Shown here: in pieces, positions 8,045 through 16,101 of the stretch | Position numbering within the stretch: position 1 is the stretch's first letter | How the letters are laid out: the number at the start of each line of letters is the position of its first letter | NCBI GenBank assembly: GCA_905221605.1 | Contig: CAJNDS010001361.1 | Span: forward strand, 1-21,450 | Length of the DNA stretch: 21,450 bases | Direction of reading: 5' to 3' | DNA from: Symbiodinium natans | Lineage: Eukaryota > Sar > Dinophyceae > Suessiales > Symbiodiniaceae | Notes under the pieces: model-generated | What the model was told of the DNA's origin: nothing | Databases searched by the model: none | Seen by the model: the letters and a program-made list of their open reading frames with translations, nothing else | Program-made: the position numbers and the translations under genes

Positions 8045-11000
8045 GGGGAGGCTGAACTGAGGATCGAGCAAGCTCCCAATCCTGACCTGAGCCAAGGTGC
8101 AGGCCTCAATTGGCTGCTGAAGGCTGTCGTGGAGTCGCCACTGAAAGCCCTCGGTCTGGTCCAGGGACTCTCTCTGAGCCACCAGCAAGGTCCAGTGCAA
8201 AGCCCTAACCACTGGAACCAGAAGCCTGAGGGCATTGCCGAAGGCTTGCTTAACGGCATTCTCACGTGGCTCAAGCAAGTGCTCAGGAAACTCGAAGAGC
8301 AAGTGAGGAAGGCCAGGGTCTAAGCACTCCACTGAGAACTCCTCAAAGGAGCCTGCCTTGGCTTTTCGCAAAGACCAGCTCATCATGGCCCAGCCCTGCC
8401 AGATCCACTGATCCTCCACTAAGAATGGCTTCTCAGTGTCAGGGAAGGGCACTAAGCCGTGGTCGGCATAGTCGTCGTGCCTCAGCTTTGGCTCAGGCCA
8501 GCAGGAGATGGCCCGGAGGATTGTTTGAGTATCTGCCCTGCTGAGGTATTTCAGCTGAGCCCAGACGAACTCAGCAGTCTTGGGCTCCCAAAGGGTCAGA
8601 TGCTCAGACCTGATCTCGAAGGTGCCACTCACGGTCATGACAGTGTAGCGACCTGACTGGAAGTCTGAGGCAATGCCCTTAATGCCGAAGAGCATGTGGC
8701 CAGCAGCCTCAGAGACACAAATGACTTCTTTCTCAAGGAAAGGAGCCAGGGCTGCGGACTCAGTCTCTGTGGTCTCAGCTTTGGCCTTGGTCTCAGCTTT
8801 GGCCTGAGCCTTCTTCTCCTTCTTCTCCTTCTTCTTCTTAGCTGTGACCTTACCAATGACCTTGTCGACTGTGGCCTTCTGGTCGTGCTTCTTAGCTGCT
8901 TTCTTCTTAGCCGAAGCCTTCAGGAACTTGCTGGCCTTGCCCTTTGCTGAGGGCTTGTTCTTTGCTGAGGGCTTGGTGGTTGCACTCAGTTTCTGGCCTT
9001 TCGTCTCTGTCCTCACAGGCACCACCTCAGCCAGTGCTTCTGCACGACTGTTAAGCATCAGCTTTTGCCTCAAGCTTTGCAGAAGCTTGCCCCTGAAGGC
9101 TGTCCTGTGCTTGAGCCTCTCCCTCCTCACGGCTGCTTTTTTCCTGATCTCCTTGACTCTGTCAGCATAGCCCTCCTCAAGAGCTCTGCGAGCTGCTGCA
9201 CGGCGGAGCTTTGGATGCAGCCTGAGGGAAAGGCTGTTCTGCAGACTCAGGTCCAGATCCTCTGCGAGCTCACCGTCTAAGTCAAAGCCTCCTTCCTCAG
9301 GCTCCTGTTCAAGGTCTTCCTCAGGGTTGAAGTAGTCCCACCTGATAAGGTCGGAGATCTGCTTAGCTGAGTCGCTCAGAGACCAGTCAGCCTGGATGGG
9401 TTTGCCTGCGTCGTCCAGCCACTTAAGCCTCTCTGAGAGCCAGCTGGCTGGGAAGCGACGACTGCCCATCCTGAGGTCGAGCTCCTTAGCCCAGGGCTGC
9501 TCGGAGACCACCTCAAGCCTCCCAGTCTGAGGGTTAGGCCGATAGGCCAGAAGGCCATTCCTGACGGCTGCCCTCACGACCCAGGAGTGCTCTTCGTTCT
9601 TCTGCCTCAGCTGCTCCTCAGCCCAGACCACTGAGGTGACGATCTCAAGGGCACCCACTCGCCACACCTCAGACTTCCCTGAGAACTTTTGCTGCTCCTG
9701 AAACTCTGTTCTCAGGGAGGACAGCTTGTGCCTCACGGCACCCTTGAACTCCTTGGCGAAGTCTGAGTCCGTGATCTGGAGCTTAGACGTGCACTTCGCA
9801 GCAACTAAGCAGCTGATCTGCTGGGCTAAGGCCATCGACTCAGCAGCCGTGTCTGAGAACACGGAGCTGAAGCAGTCCCTCTGCCAGACTGAGCAAGGGT
9901 ACTCAGTGGCCTGGCCCTCAATGACCCAGCTCAGGATCACGGAGTCGACGTTCGCAGCTGGCTGGCTCATGATGTCCAGCTTAGCGACCAGCTCAGGGTG
10001 AGCCTGCCTGAGCTTTCGATAGCTGAGCAAGATCTTGCCGACTGAGGCACCAGCTGAGTGAACCTTCTCCTTAGCACCGACCCTGAACCTCTCAGTCCGG
10101 ATCCACTTGCCGTCCTGAGAGATGTTGCTGAGGCGAGCCCACTGGCCGGGCACCACCAGCAGCCCCTTGCCCACTAAGCCGACGACTGGCTTGCTGGGCT
10201 CATCCAGAACCTGAAGAAGCACCTGACGAGCCTCGTAGGTAATTCTGAATCTTTCGTCGGCTGAGAAGCCTAAGGTGGTCTTAGCTCCGGCCTTAGGCAA
10301 TGCCTTCTTCTGTTTCTTCTGAGGCTGCTGATGCTCAGGGCCTTTCTGACTGTGCCTGAACATCTGCTGCTGCTCCTCCTCAGCTTTGTCCTCGGTCTGC
10401 AGAGGTTTCTCTGGGCTAAGGCTGCTGAAGCTCAGGGCCCTTCTGACTGTGCCTGACCCTTCTGAGCCGAAGCTGAGGGCTTTCTTTACTCCGGGAGTGC
10501 TGTCACCTGTGCTGCTGATGGGAACCACTTGAAAGGTTGCATCTGAGTCAGTCCTCATGGCATCCTGAATGGCTTCCCTGATCTCAGAAAAGTCTTGAAT
10601 TGTCTCAGGTGAGTGGAGCTCCTCCTCAGAGAAGACGGCCTTTCGGCCTGTGGCCTTAGCCCACAGCGGCACCTGATCAGAGAAGCCGATGGCTAAGTGA
10701 CTCCTGTGCTTCACGAAGTCCTCAGGGTCGGAAACCCTCTTCTCAGCAGAGAGCTCAGCAACGGAGCTCAGGCTGGCCAGCCAAAGGCACCAGTCGAACT
10801 CCTGCCAGGTGAGCTTACACCTGACCTGAGACTCCAGGCTGCTGATGTTGCTCACGACCTCTGAGGTGGCGAACTTAGCCTTGCTCCACCTGAGGAGTCT
10901 CTTAGTGAAGCTTTTTTGGTAGGTTTTGCTTTTGCTAAGCTTCTCAGCCCTGCCCTCTTTCTCGTCAGCATCCTGCTTCAACTCAGCCACCTTCAGGTTG

Positions 11001-11716
11001 CTGAGGCCCGGCTCCTCTGCCCGAAGACGAGACTTAGTGGCCGAGAGCCTCAGCTGAAACAAGAACTCCTGAAAGAAGTCCAGCTGGCTGATGGTGTGGC
11101 CACAGGCTCGCTCAATAGCCAGCCACTGAGAAACTGTCTGAACGATGTCCGGGTAAGGCTGCTTCCGGCCAGCCCCCGAAATTCTCACTCGTCTCTTGTT
11201 CCTCAGGTTGCGTCTCAGAAGAGGCGTCTTGCTGATGGCAGCATACATCTCGCTTTGGTTCAGGATCCTGCGGAGCTGTCTCTTACTCAGGCCATGCTTT
11301 TCCGTCATGGCGACCCAGAACTTCCTCTGAGTGCTAAACTGAGACTTGGACTGACACAAGTCGTCAGCAATCAGCTTCTTTCGATTGGCTGTCAGCTCGG
11401 TTCGACCGTTCTGAGGCTTCCTCTTGGTGGACTCAGAAGCGACTCTTGTGAATCTCTTCCCCTGAGTCAGTCGTCTCCGCTTGGCTATCTCATGAGCCCG
11501 GTCTTCATTCTCCTCAGCCTCCTTCTCAGCCACAAGAGCTTCAAAGGCCAGCTTAGATGCTTCGAACTCGAGCTGAGCCCTGCTCTTGTGGCTCCTCTGG
11601 TAACCTGTCGACTGCAGCTCGAGAGGCTGAGCAGATGCCTTCTGCTCAGGTGTTCCGAAGAACTTCGTGAGGCCATACTGCAGAACTTTTCGTGCTGTGG
11701 ACTGAGGAGTGCTCAC
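8003..11716 (-). CDS. Transposase-like DDxD protein fused to Ulp1/C48 protease domain (main open frame)
   Basis: 1237-codon open frame. Residues about 105-220 look like helix-turn-helix DNA binding, including GRKQPYPD...QWL, as in pogo/CENP-B-type domains. The catalytic core is D347 (FSDQVPLW), D614 (WQRDCFSS) and D650 (CTSKLQITD, like the family's CTxxLQPLD), with 35 residues between the second and third Asp. A low-complexity insert (about 360-485) lies between the first two. Residues 905-985 are Lys/Ala-rich, like a histone-H1 tail; about 995-1045 may be a small beta-barrel. The Ulp1/C48 domain follows, with His1174 (HWTLL) and Asp1197 (HDSL). The listed start is GTG; the frame stays open to 11845 without ATG, so a 5' exon or a lost start is likely. 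In-frame S-P-A-S-Q-Q repeats precede it. The stop at 8003 follows a frame break; the protease Cys lies just beyond, in another frame. Confidence 0.85.
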   Translation of the reverse strand: MSTPQSTARKVLQYGLTKFFGTPEQKASAQPLELQSTGYQRSHKSRAQLEFEASKLAFEALVAEKEAEENEDRAHEIAKRRRLTQGKRFTRVASESTKRKPQNGRTELTANRKKLIADDLCQSKSQFSTQRKFWVAMTEKHGLSKRQLRRILNQSEMYAAISKTPLLRRNLRNKRRVRISGAGRKQPYPDIVQTVSQWLAIERACGHTISQLDFFQEFLFQLRLSATKSRLRAEEPGLSNLKVAELKQDADEKEGRAEKLSKSKTYQKSFTKRLLRWSKAKFATSEVVSNISSLESQVRCKLTWQEFDWCLWLASLSSVAELSAEKRVSDPEDFVKHRSHLAIGFSDQVPLWAKATGRKAVFSEEELHSPETIQDFSEIREAIQDAMRTDSDATFQVVPISSTGDSTPGVKKALSFGSEGSGTVRRALSFSSLSPEKPLQTEDKAEEEQQQMFRHSQKGPEHQQPQKKQKKALPKAGAKTTLGFSADERFRITYEARQVLLQVLDEPSKPVVGLVGKGLLVVPGQWARLSNISQDGKWIRTERFRVGAKEKVHSAGASVGKILLSYRKLRQAHPELVAKLDIMSQPAANVDSVILSWVIEGQATEYPCSVWQRDCFSSVFSDTAAESMALAQQISCLVAAKCTSKLQITDSDFAKEFKGAVRHKLSSLRTEFQEQQKFSGKSEVWRVGALEIVTSVVWAEEQLRQKNEEHSWVVRAAVRNGLLAYRPNPQTGRLEVVSEQPWAKELDLRMGSRRFPASWLSERLKWLDDAGKPIQADWSLSDSAKQISDLIRWDYFNPEEDLEQEPEEGGFDLDGELAEDLDLSLQNSLSLRLHPKLRRAAARRALEEGYADRVKEIRKKAAVRRERLKHRTAFRGKLLQSLRQKLMLNSRAEALAEVVPVRTETKGQKLSATTKPSAKNKPSAKGKASKFLKASAKKKAAKKHDQKATVDKVIGKVTAKKKKEKKEKKAQAKAETKAKAETTETESAALAPFLEKEVICVSEAAGHMLFGIKGIASDFQSGRYTVMTVSGTFEIRSEHLTLWEPKTAEFVWAQLKYLSRADTQTILRAISCWPEPKLRHDDYADHGLVPFPDTEKPFLVEDQWIWQGWAMMSWSLRKAKAGSFEEFSVECLDPGLPHLLFEFPEHLLEPRENAVKQAFGNALRLLVPVVRALHWTLLVAQRESLDQTEGFQWRLHDSLQQPIEACTLAQVRIGSLLDPQFSLPKKTNSAVPAGSMS

Positions 11717-11845
11717 GATCTGCTGAGAAGCTGGGCTCGCGGTCTGCTGAGAAGCCGGGCTGCCCTGCTGTGGCTTCTCAGGTGTCTTGGCGGTTGTTTC
11801 TGAGGGTGGCCCACCCCCTCTTGCTCTTACTTGGAAGGCCTGTGC

Positions 11846-11933
11846 TCAGGCAAGATGAAGGCCTTAATTACTTTGGGTTTCCTTTAGAGATTAGGGTTTT
11901 TTTTCTTAGGAGATCGTGTCGCAGATGGCCCCC
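11846..11933. other. Spacer between transposase open frame and 248-bp repeats
   Basis: Short AT-richer sequence upstream of the transposase frame. On the minus strand CTGAG and CACAG just before 11844/11839 could serve as 3' splice sites for a missing 5' exon. No start codon or promoter element could be recognised. Confidence 0.4.
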
Positions 11934-12519
11934 CAATAATGGGACTGATTCGGGACCCTCTTTAATGTCAAGGCCCCGGCCCGGAGCCCCGATTTCGGAA
12001 TCCCGGCTGTTTGCCTTTAAAGGCGAGCCTTTTGATTTTAAAGCCGGGCCTCAGGATTTCAAAGGCCGATTTCCGGAATTCCGACCGGCCCGAAACCAAT
12101 ATTTTCCTTTAAGGAAACCTTTTGAAAAATTGGTCCCCCTCAATCCGGCAAGGGGGTGGTCCAGGGCCCCCCTTGGACCCGGAATAATGGGACTGATTCG
12201 GGACCCTCTTTAATGTCAAGGCCCCGGCCCGGAGCCCCGATTTCGGAATCCCGGCTGTTTGCCTTTAAAGGCGGGCCTTTTGATTTTAAAGCCGGGCCTC
12301 AGGATTTCAAAGGCCGATTTCCGGAATTCCGACCGGCCCGAAACCAATATTTTCCTTTAAGGAAACCTTTTGAAAAATTGGTCCCCCTCAATCCGGCAAG
12401 GGGGTGGTCCAGGGCCCCCCTTGGACCCGGAATAATGGGACTGATTCGGGACCCTCTTTAATGTCAAGGCCCCGGCCCGGAGCCCCGATTTCGGAATCCC
12501 GGCTGTTTGCCTTTAAAGC
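11934..12519 (+). repeat. 248-bp tandem repeat, about 2.4 copies
   Basis: The unit starting AATAATGGGACTGATTCGGG recurs at 11935, 12183 and 12431, a period of 248 bp, nearly identical (one visible difference is GGCGAGCC against GGCGGGCC). Each copy contains GGGACCCTCTTTAATGTCAA (from 11952, 12200 and 12448), which resembles the TIR core, and several TTTAAAGG-type dyads. It lies just upstream of the transposase gene. Apparent plus-strand proteins here repeat the same peptide in different frames because 248 is not a multiple of three. Confidence 0.93.
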
Positions 12520-12534
12520 TTAGGGCACGGTCTA

Positions 12535-12832
12535 GGGTTTAATTAATTAGGGTTTAGGGTTTAGGGTTTAGGTTTCATTAGGGTTTAGGGTGTAAGCAAT
12601 TACTACTACGACGACGACAGGGTTTAGGGTTTAGGGTTTAGGGTTTAGGGTTTAGGGTTTAGGGTTTAGGGTTTAGGGTTTAGGGTTTAGGGTTTAGGGT
12701 TTAGGGTTTAGGCTTTAGGGTCTAGGGTTTAATTAGGGTTTAGGGTTTAGGGTTGAGGGTTTAGGGTTTAGGGTTTGGGGTTTAATTAATTAGGGCTTAA
12801 TTAGGGTTTAGGGTTTCTTTAGGGTTTAGGGT
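12535..12832 (+). repeat. TTTAGGG array with TTAATTA interruptions, inside the element
   Basis: A long, almost perfect TTTAGGG array (about 12620-12712) flanked by variants carrying AATTAATTAGGG. The TTAATTA spacer type is found in the element's arrays but not in the host intron arrays. No gene is present. Confidence 0.9.
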
Positions 12833-12942
12833 CCCAAATCTTGAAGCTTAGTGGCTTCTGCCTCAGTGTTCCACTCAGGCAGCTGGCCCGGAGCCTCAGG
12901 CATCCTGCTGAGGCCTGCGAAGCTCACCTCGAGGCACTGAGC
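12826..12942 (-). CDS. Candidate last exon of the element's second gene
   Basis: Open after AACTAAG; encodes a peptide including AQCLEVSFAGLSRMPEAP and LPEWNTEAEATKLQDLG, ended by a TAA that lies in the first CCCTAAA unit of the adjoining array. It is the last coding-like island before the long array at 12535-12832. Confidence 0.5.
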   Translation of the reverse strand, partial: AQCLEVSFAGLSRMPEAPGQLPEWNTEAEATKLQDLGP

Positions 12943-13032
12943 CTTAGTTCAAGGTGATTATTAATTTTGGCCTAAAGCTAAGAACCCCCTAAACCTAAAC
13001 CCTCAACCCTTATTAAACCCCAAAGCTACTGA

Positions 13033-13140
13033 CTAAGTGCCTGTCTTAGCAACTTTTTCGTGAAGGGACCTCAGGCGGCTCTCAGTCTGGTGATAGAGGT
13101 GTCGTGCTGAGGACCAGGATGCTAAGGCAGACATCCTGGT
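13033..13140 (-). CDS. Candidate exon of the element's second gene
   Basis: Open after CCATTCAG; encodes a peptide including SALASWSSARHLYHQ and LRSLHEKVAK, ended by TAG. A phase-0 join from GCTAAG (about 13045) to the next island's ACTAAG acceptor would keep frame. Confidence 0.48.
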   Translation of the reverse strand, partial: TRMSALASWSSARHLYHQTESRLRSLHEKVAKTGT

Positions 13141-13149
13141 CTGAATGGG

Positions 13150-13318
13150 TGCCCTAGATGCCAAAAACCCAAGACCCTAAACCCAAACCCTAAACCCTAA
13201 ACCCTAAACCCTCAACCCTAAACCCTAAACCCTAATTAATGAAACCCTAAACCCTAAACCCTAATTAAACCCTAAACCCTAATTAAACCCTAAACAAACC
13301 CTAAACCCCAAACCCTAA
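13150..13318 (-). repeat. CCCTAAA array with AATTAA interruptions (candidate intron)
   Basis: Telomere-like heptads punctuated by CCCTAATTAA. It lies between two candidate exons. Confidence 0.8.
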
Positions 13319-13319
13319 C

Positions 13320-13424
13320 AGTCCAGGCTGCTGCTGAGAAGTAGAGCTGAGCAACCTCAGGCCTCAACAGGTTGCTCAGCACCTTCTCGTGCTCGGGCGT
13401 GGACTCAGTGCATCCATCGAGTGC
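13320..13424 (-). CDS. Candidate exon of the element's second gene
   Basis: Open after AACTCAG; encodes a peptide including EHEKVLSNLLRPEVAQLYF, running into GTTAGGG, a possible GT donor at the start of a telomere-like intron. The exact donor is uncertain. Confidence 0.5.
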
Positions 13425-13475
13425 CTGAGTTCAGGGGTTTTGCTTAGTTAATTACTGGACTGACTCAGAAATGCC

Positions 13476-13577
13476 TCAGTTCTGCTGCGGCACTCTCAGG
13501 AATCTCCAATAGAAGACTTCTGATTTCACACTGAGGATGGCCGTGCTGAGGAGCACATCCCACTCAGCTCGAAAAGC
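13476..13577 (-). CDS. Candidate exon of the element's second gene
   Basis: Open after GCTTAG; encodes a peptide including AEWDVLLSTAILSV and VFYWRFLRVP, ended by TGA inside CTGAGG. Confidence 0.5.
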   Translation of the reverse strand, partial: AFRAEWDVLLSTAILSVKSEVFYWRFLRVPQQN

Positions 13578-13641
13578 CTAAGCTGAGCAAGGTTTGGGTT
13601 TTAATTAATTAGGGTTATCAAAACCTCAGCAAAACTAGAAC

Positions 13642-13740
13642 TTAGTGCAACAGGGTGGCCTCAGGTTCCCAAGCAGTCTGCTTCCCTAAGGAAGTGCGAA
13701 CCCTCAGGAACATGTCCTTCAGGATCTGAGCACCACCTGC
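13642..13740 (-). CDS. Candidate exon of the element's second gene
   Basis: Open after TTCTCAG; encodes a peptide including AQILKDMFLRVRTSLGKQ, then TAA. The other two minus frames are closed early. Confidence 0.5.
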   Translation of the reverse strand, partial: AGGAQILKDMFLRVRTSLGKQTAWEPEATLLH

Positions 13741-13764
13741 CTGAGAATTGCTTTCGGAGGTTAA

Positions 13765-13968
13765 TTAGGGCTTAGAGTTTAATTAGGGTCTAGGGCATAA
13801 TTAATTAGGGTTTAGGGTTTAGGGTTTAGGGTTTAGGGTTTAGGGTTTAGGGTTTAATTAGGGTTTAGGGTTTAAGGTTTAGGGTTTAGGGTTTAGCGTT
13901 TAGGGTTTAGGGTTTTAGGGTTTCATTAGGGTTTAGGGTTTAGGGTTTAGGTTGTAGGGTTTCGTTGG
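13765..13968 (+). repeat. TTTAGGG array with TTAATTA interruptions (candidate intron)
   Basis: Several clean heptad runs separated by AATTAATTAGGG and TTTCATTAGGG variants, between candidate exons. Confidence 0.85.
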
Positions 13969-13981
13969 TCTGAGGGTTGGC

Positions 13982-14067
13982 TTACTGAGGAGTTTCCTCA
14001 TGCTCAGCCTCAGGGTCGAACTCGTAGAAGACCTGGCTGAGGTGCCTCAGGGCATCCCAGGAATCTC
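13982..14067 (-). CDS. Candidate exon of the element's second gene
   Basis: Open after CCTCAG; encodes a peptide including DSWDALRHLSQVFYEFD, ended by TAA after CCTCAG. It shows marked G/C third positions. It lies between the TTTAGGG array at 13797-13965 and the CCCCTAAA array at 14107-14270. Confidence 0.5.
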
Positions 14068-14104
14068 CTGAGGAATGATCTTGGCCTCAGATTGCCAAGA
14101 ATAG

Positions 14105-14280
14105 TAAACCCCTAAACCCCTAAACCCCTAAACCCCTAAACCCCTAAACCCCTAAACCCCTAAACCCCTAAACCCCTAAACCCCTAAACCCCTAAACCCC
14201 TAAACCCCTAAACCCCGAAACCCCTAAACCCCTAAACCCCTAAACCCCTAAACTACTAACCCTAAACCCTAAACCCCTAG
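14105..14280 (-). repeat. CCCCTAAA octamer array (candidate intron)
   Basis: About twenty copies of an octamer variant, CCCCTAAA, nearly homogeneous. The neighbouring arrays are heptameric. Confidence 0.9.
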
Positions 14281-14385
14281 GAGTTGTGTTAATTGACGGA
14301 TAAACTAAGACCAACCTAAGGCGTTTAAGGGCTCAGGGCTTTAGGGGTTTAAGGGCTTAGGGAATTCTGGGTTTGTGGGTTTGCC

Positions 14386-14454
14386 TTAGGTGCTGCCTGA
14401 GTCTCGGCGCTCAATGTGGGAGACCCTGTCTGAGATAGCACTCAGCCATTCCTC
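14386..14454 (-). CDS. Candidate exon of the element's second gene
   Basis: Short open island following CTCGAG; encodes EEEWLSAISDRVSHIERR, then TAA in repeat-derived sequence. Helical and charged. Flanked on both sides by telomere-like repeats. Confidence 0.45.
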   Translation of the reverse strand, partial: EEWLSAISDRVSHIERRDSGST

Positions 14455-14580
14455 CTCGAGGGTTTAGGGTTTAGGGTTTCATTAGGGCTTAGGGTTAATC
14501 AAGGTTTCGGGAGAGGGTCTGGGGCTTAATTAGGGCTTAGGGTCTAATTAGGATTAAGGTTTTTGGGCTTGCATGGAGGC

Positions 14581-14719
14581 TCAGGGTGCTCGCTTCAGAT
14601 CTGAACTGAGACATGTGTCCTGAGCTTTCAGGTACCACAGGACGTCACTCATGAACTTGTAAGTCTTGAAGGCGACCCCCAAGACGAAGCTCGGGACGAA
14701 GATCTGAGCCTGAGCACGG
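14581..14719 (-). CDS. Candidate exon of the element's second gene
   Basis: Open after CCTCAG; encodes a peptide including IFVPSFVLGVAFKTYKF and LWYLKAQD, with strong C/G preference at third positions. Upstream and downstream frames are closed. This is the most protein-like of the small exons; it has a hydrophobic, aromatic-rich segment. Confidence 0.55.
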
Positions 14720-14794
14720 CTGAGGGAGCTTGTTCTTCAGGGTTTGCTGAGGTTTCGCAAACCCTGCAGGGTGCACTTAACCCTAAACCCTTGA

Positions 14795-14892
14795 TTAAAC
14801 CCCAGAATGCAGCTGAGCAACCCAGACTGAGGCGTCAAAACCCCAGTCCTTGAGCTGAGTCACCAGAACCGACAGCTCTGAGGTGACTGGAC
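14795..14892 (-). CDS. Candidate exon of the element's second gene
   Basis: Open after acceptor-like ATCTCAG; encodes a peptide including TSELSVLVTQLKDWGFDAS, ended by TAA in a telomere-like unit. GC-rich third positions and one open minus frame support coding. Boundaries are inferred. Sequence 14893-15069 between this and the 343-codon frame is CTNAG-rich intron or unresolved coding. Confidence 0.5.
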
Positions 14893-15069
14893 CTGAGATG
14901 CGAGAACATGCAGAATTCAAGGAATGCTGAAACCCACTGAATTCATTAATTATGGCTTCACTGAGGCACTCCTTTTCGCTCAGGCCTGCTCAAAAACCGG
15001 TCTCTCTCAGGAGACAATGCAAAAACTCAGTCTCCCTCAGCAGACACTCAGTGCTGACTCAGGCAGCTT

Positions 15070-16101
15070 TCACTGATGTGCAAGCCAGCTTTGGGTGGAG
15101 GAAGTCTCAGGCAAGCCTGAGGACGATGCTGAGGGCTGGTTCTGGTTCATCTTCTGAAGGAGTGCCCTCAGCTGCTCCTGCTCGGCAGCACTCAGGTTGC
15201 TCGTCTCAGGAAGGGGCGTGTGCTGAGGCGAGGCCTTGGGCTCAGGAGCTGGCTCAGCTGCCTGAGCGGCCCTGGCATCCAGCCTATCCTGGACCTGCTG
15301 AGCCAGGTCTAAGGCTTCCTCAAGGTGATCCTCCTGAAAGTCGTCCAGCTCAGCGATGAGGGCCTCGATGTCCCTCAGCTGGTCCTTGAGGTCCTTAACC
15401 ATCTCCTGAGCCTCCCCACTCAGGTCCCTGATCTTCGCGATACTGCCCCTCAGGGTGTTCTCAGAGTAGCCATGACCCCTCAGGCGGAAGGTGCAGGCAC
15501 TCAGGCTGGAGTCGGTCGTCCTCAGCCACTTGTGAACCACCTCTGCTGAGATTTCCTCATCCTCATCCTCAGGCAGTGGCGGAGGTGGTGCCTTAGGAGC
15601 AGCCTCAGGAGCCCCACCTGAGGAGGGAGCTGGGCCAAAGCTGACATCCAACCCTCTCAGTGGGCCTGGCTTCTCCTGAGCGAAGACCCTGAAGCGGATG
15701 TCTAAGTGCCTTCCCCAGGGCAGGTCCTCAATCAGAGGCATCACCTGCTGGTGCCACTGAAGGATGGCTGAGGCAGGCCATGAGGAGTGGCAATAGATGC
15801 ACCGGGTCTGAAAGAGGATGCGAGTCAGGTAGATCTTAGTGCCCTTGTTCTGCCTCAGACAGCCTGGGCACTCAAAGGACGGCTCAGCCTCATACGAGTG
15901 AGGACGGTCATACTGAAGGGTCTGCTCAGGAACCCTCACTGTGGAACGAAAAAGCCTCGTGAAAGGTGGCGGAGGAATTGGCTGAGGCACGAAACTCTGA
16001 GGCAGCACAGGGTTGCCCTGAGTGAATCCCTGAGGGGCTCCGTGATAAGGCCCTACTGCCTTAGGAGGAGCACCCTGAGACTTCACTGGAGGGAAGGACA
16101 T
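15070..16101 (-). CDS. Zinc-ribbon and coiled-coil protein, first exon of the element's second gene
   Basis: 343-codon open frame from ATG at 16101, with an in-frame TGA two codons upstream. The N-terminus is Pro/Gly-rich (1-48). C78-x2-C81 and C101-x2-C104 form a zinc-ribbon-like pair (ECPGC...RCIYC), followed by a Trp-containing segment (about 108-150). An acidic proline-rich linker (160-185) leads to a predicted coiled coil (about 215-278) and a second short helix (303-320). I do not recognise a family. It is CTNAG-dense (19 sites in 15061-15480 by hand count). The frame ends at TGA, but downstream islands suggest splicing to further exons. It lies on the same strand as the transposase gene and may be a transposition or targeting accessory; that is inference. 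Confidence 0.75.
   Translation of the reverse strand: MSFPPVKSQGAPPKAVGPYHGAPQGFTQGNPVLPQSFVPQPIPPPPFTRLFRSTVRVPEQTLQYDRPHSYEAEPSFECPGCLRQNKGTKIYLTRILFQTRCIYCHSSWPASAILQWHQQVMPLIEDLPWGRHLDIRFRVFAQEKPGPLRGLDVSFGPAPSSGGAPEAAPKAPPPPLPEDEDEEISAEVVHKWLRTTDSSLSACTFRLRGHGYSENTLRGSIAKIRDLSGEAQEMVKDLKDQLRDIEALIAELDDFQEDHLEEALDLAQQVQDRLDARAAQAAEPAPEPKASPQHTPLPETSNLSAAEQEQLRALLQKMNQNQPSASSSGLPETSSTQSWLAHQ

Noticed and set aside
8040-8052. Programmed -1 frameshift at the Ulp1 catalytic region
   Set aside because: The site (CTC CCC AAG) is not an X-XXY-YYZ slippery heptamer, and three more homopolymer breaks follow, so decay or sequence error is more likely.
10916-11803. 295-codon plus-strand open frame
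   Set aside because: Antisense to the transposase frame, with no motif; it arises from the GC-rich codon use of the minus-strand gene.
11692-12461. Two plus-strand frames (173 and 101 codons) sharing a peptide
   Set aside because: They are translations of the 248-bp tandem repeat in different frames; no coding constraint is visible.
12535-14280. CRISPR-like repeat array
   Set aside because: The units are 7-8 bp telomere-type tandem repeats with no regular unique spacers.
14952-15359. 135-codon plus-strand frame rich in SLR repeats
   Set aside because: It overlaps the minus-strand 343-codon frame and its pattern follows from repeated CTCAG motifs; no independent support.
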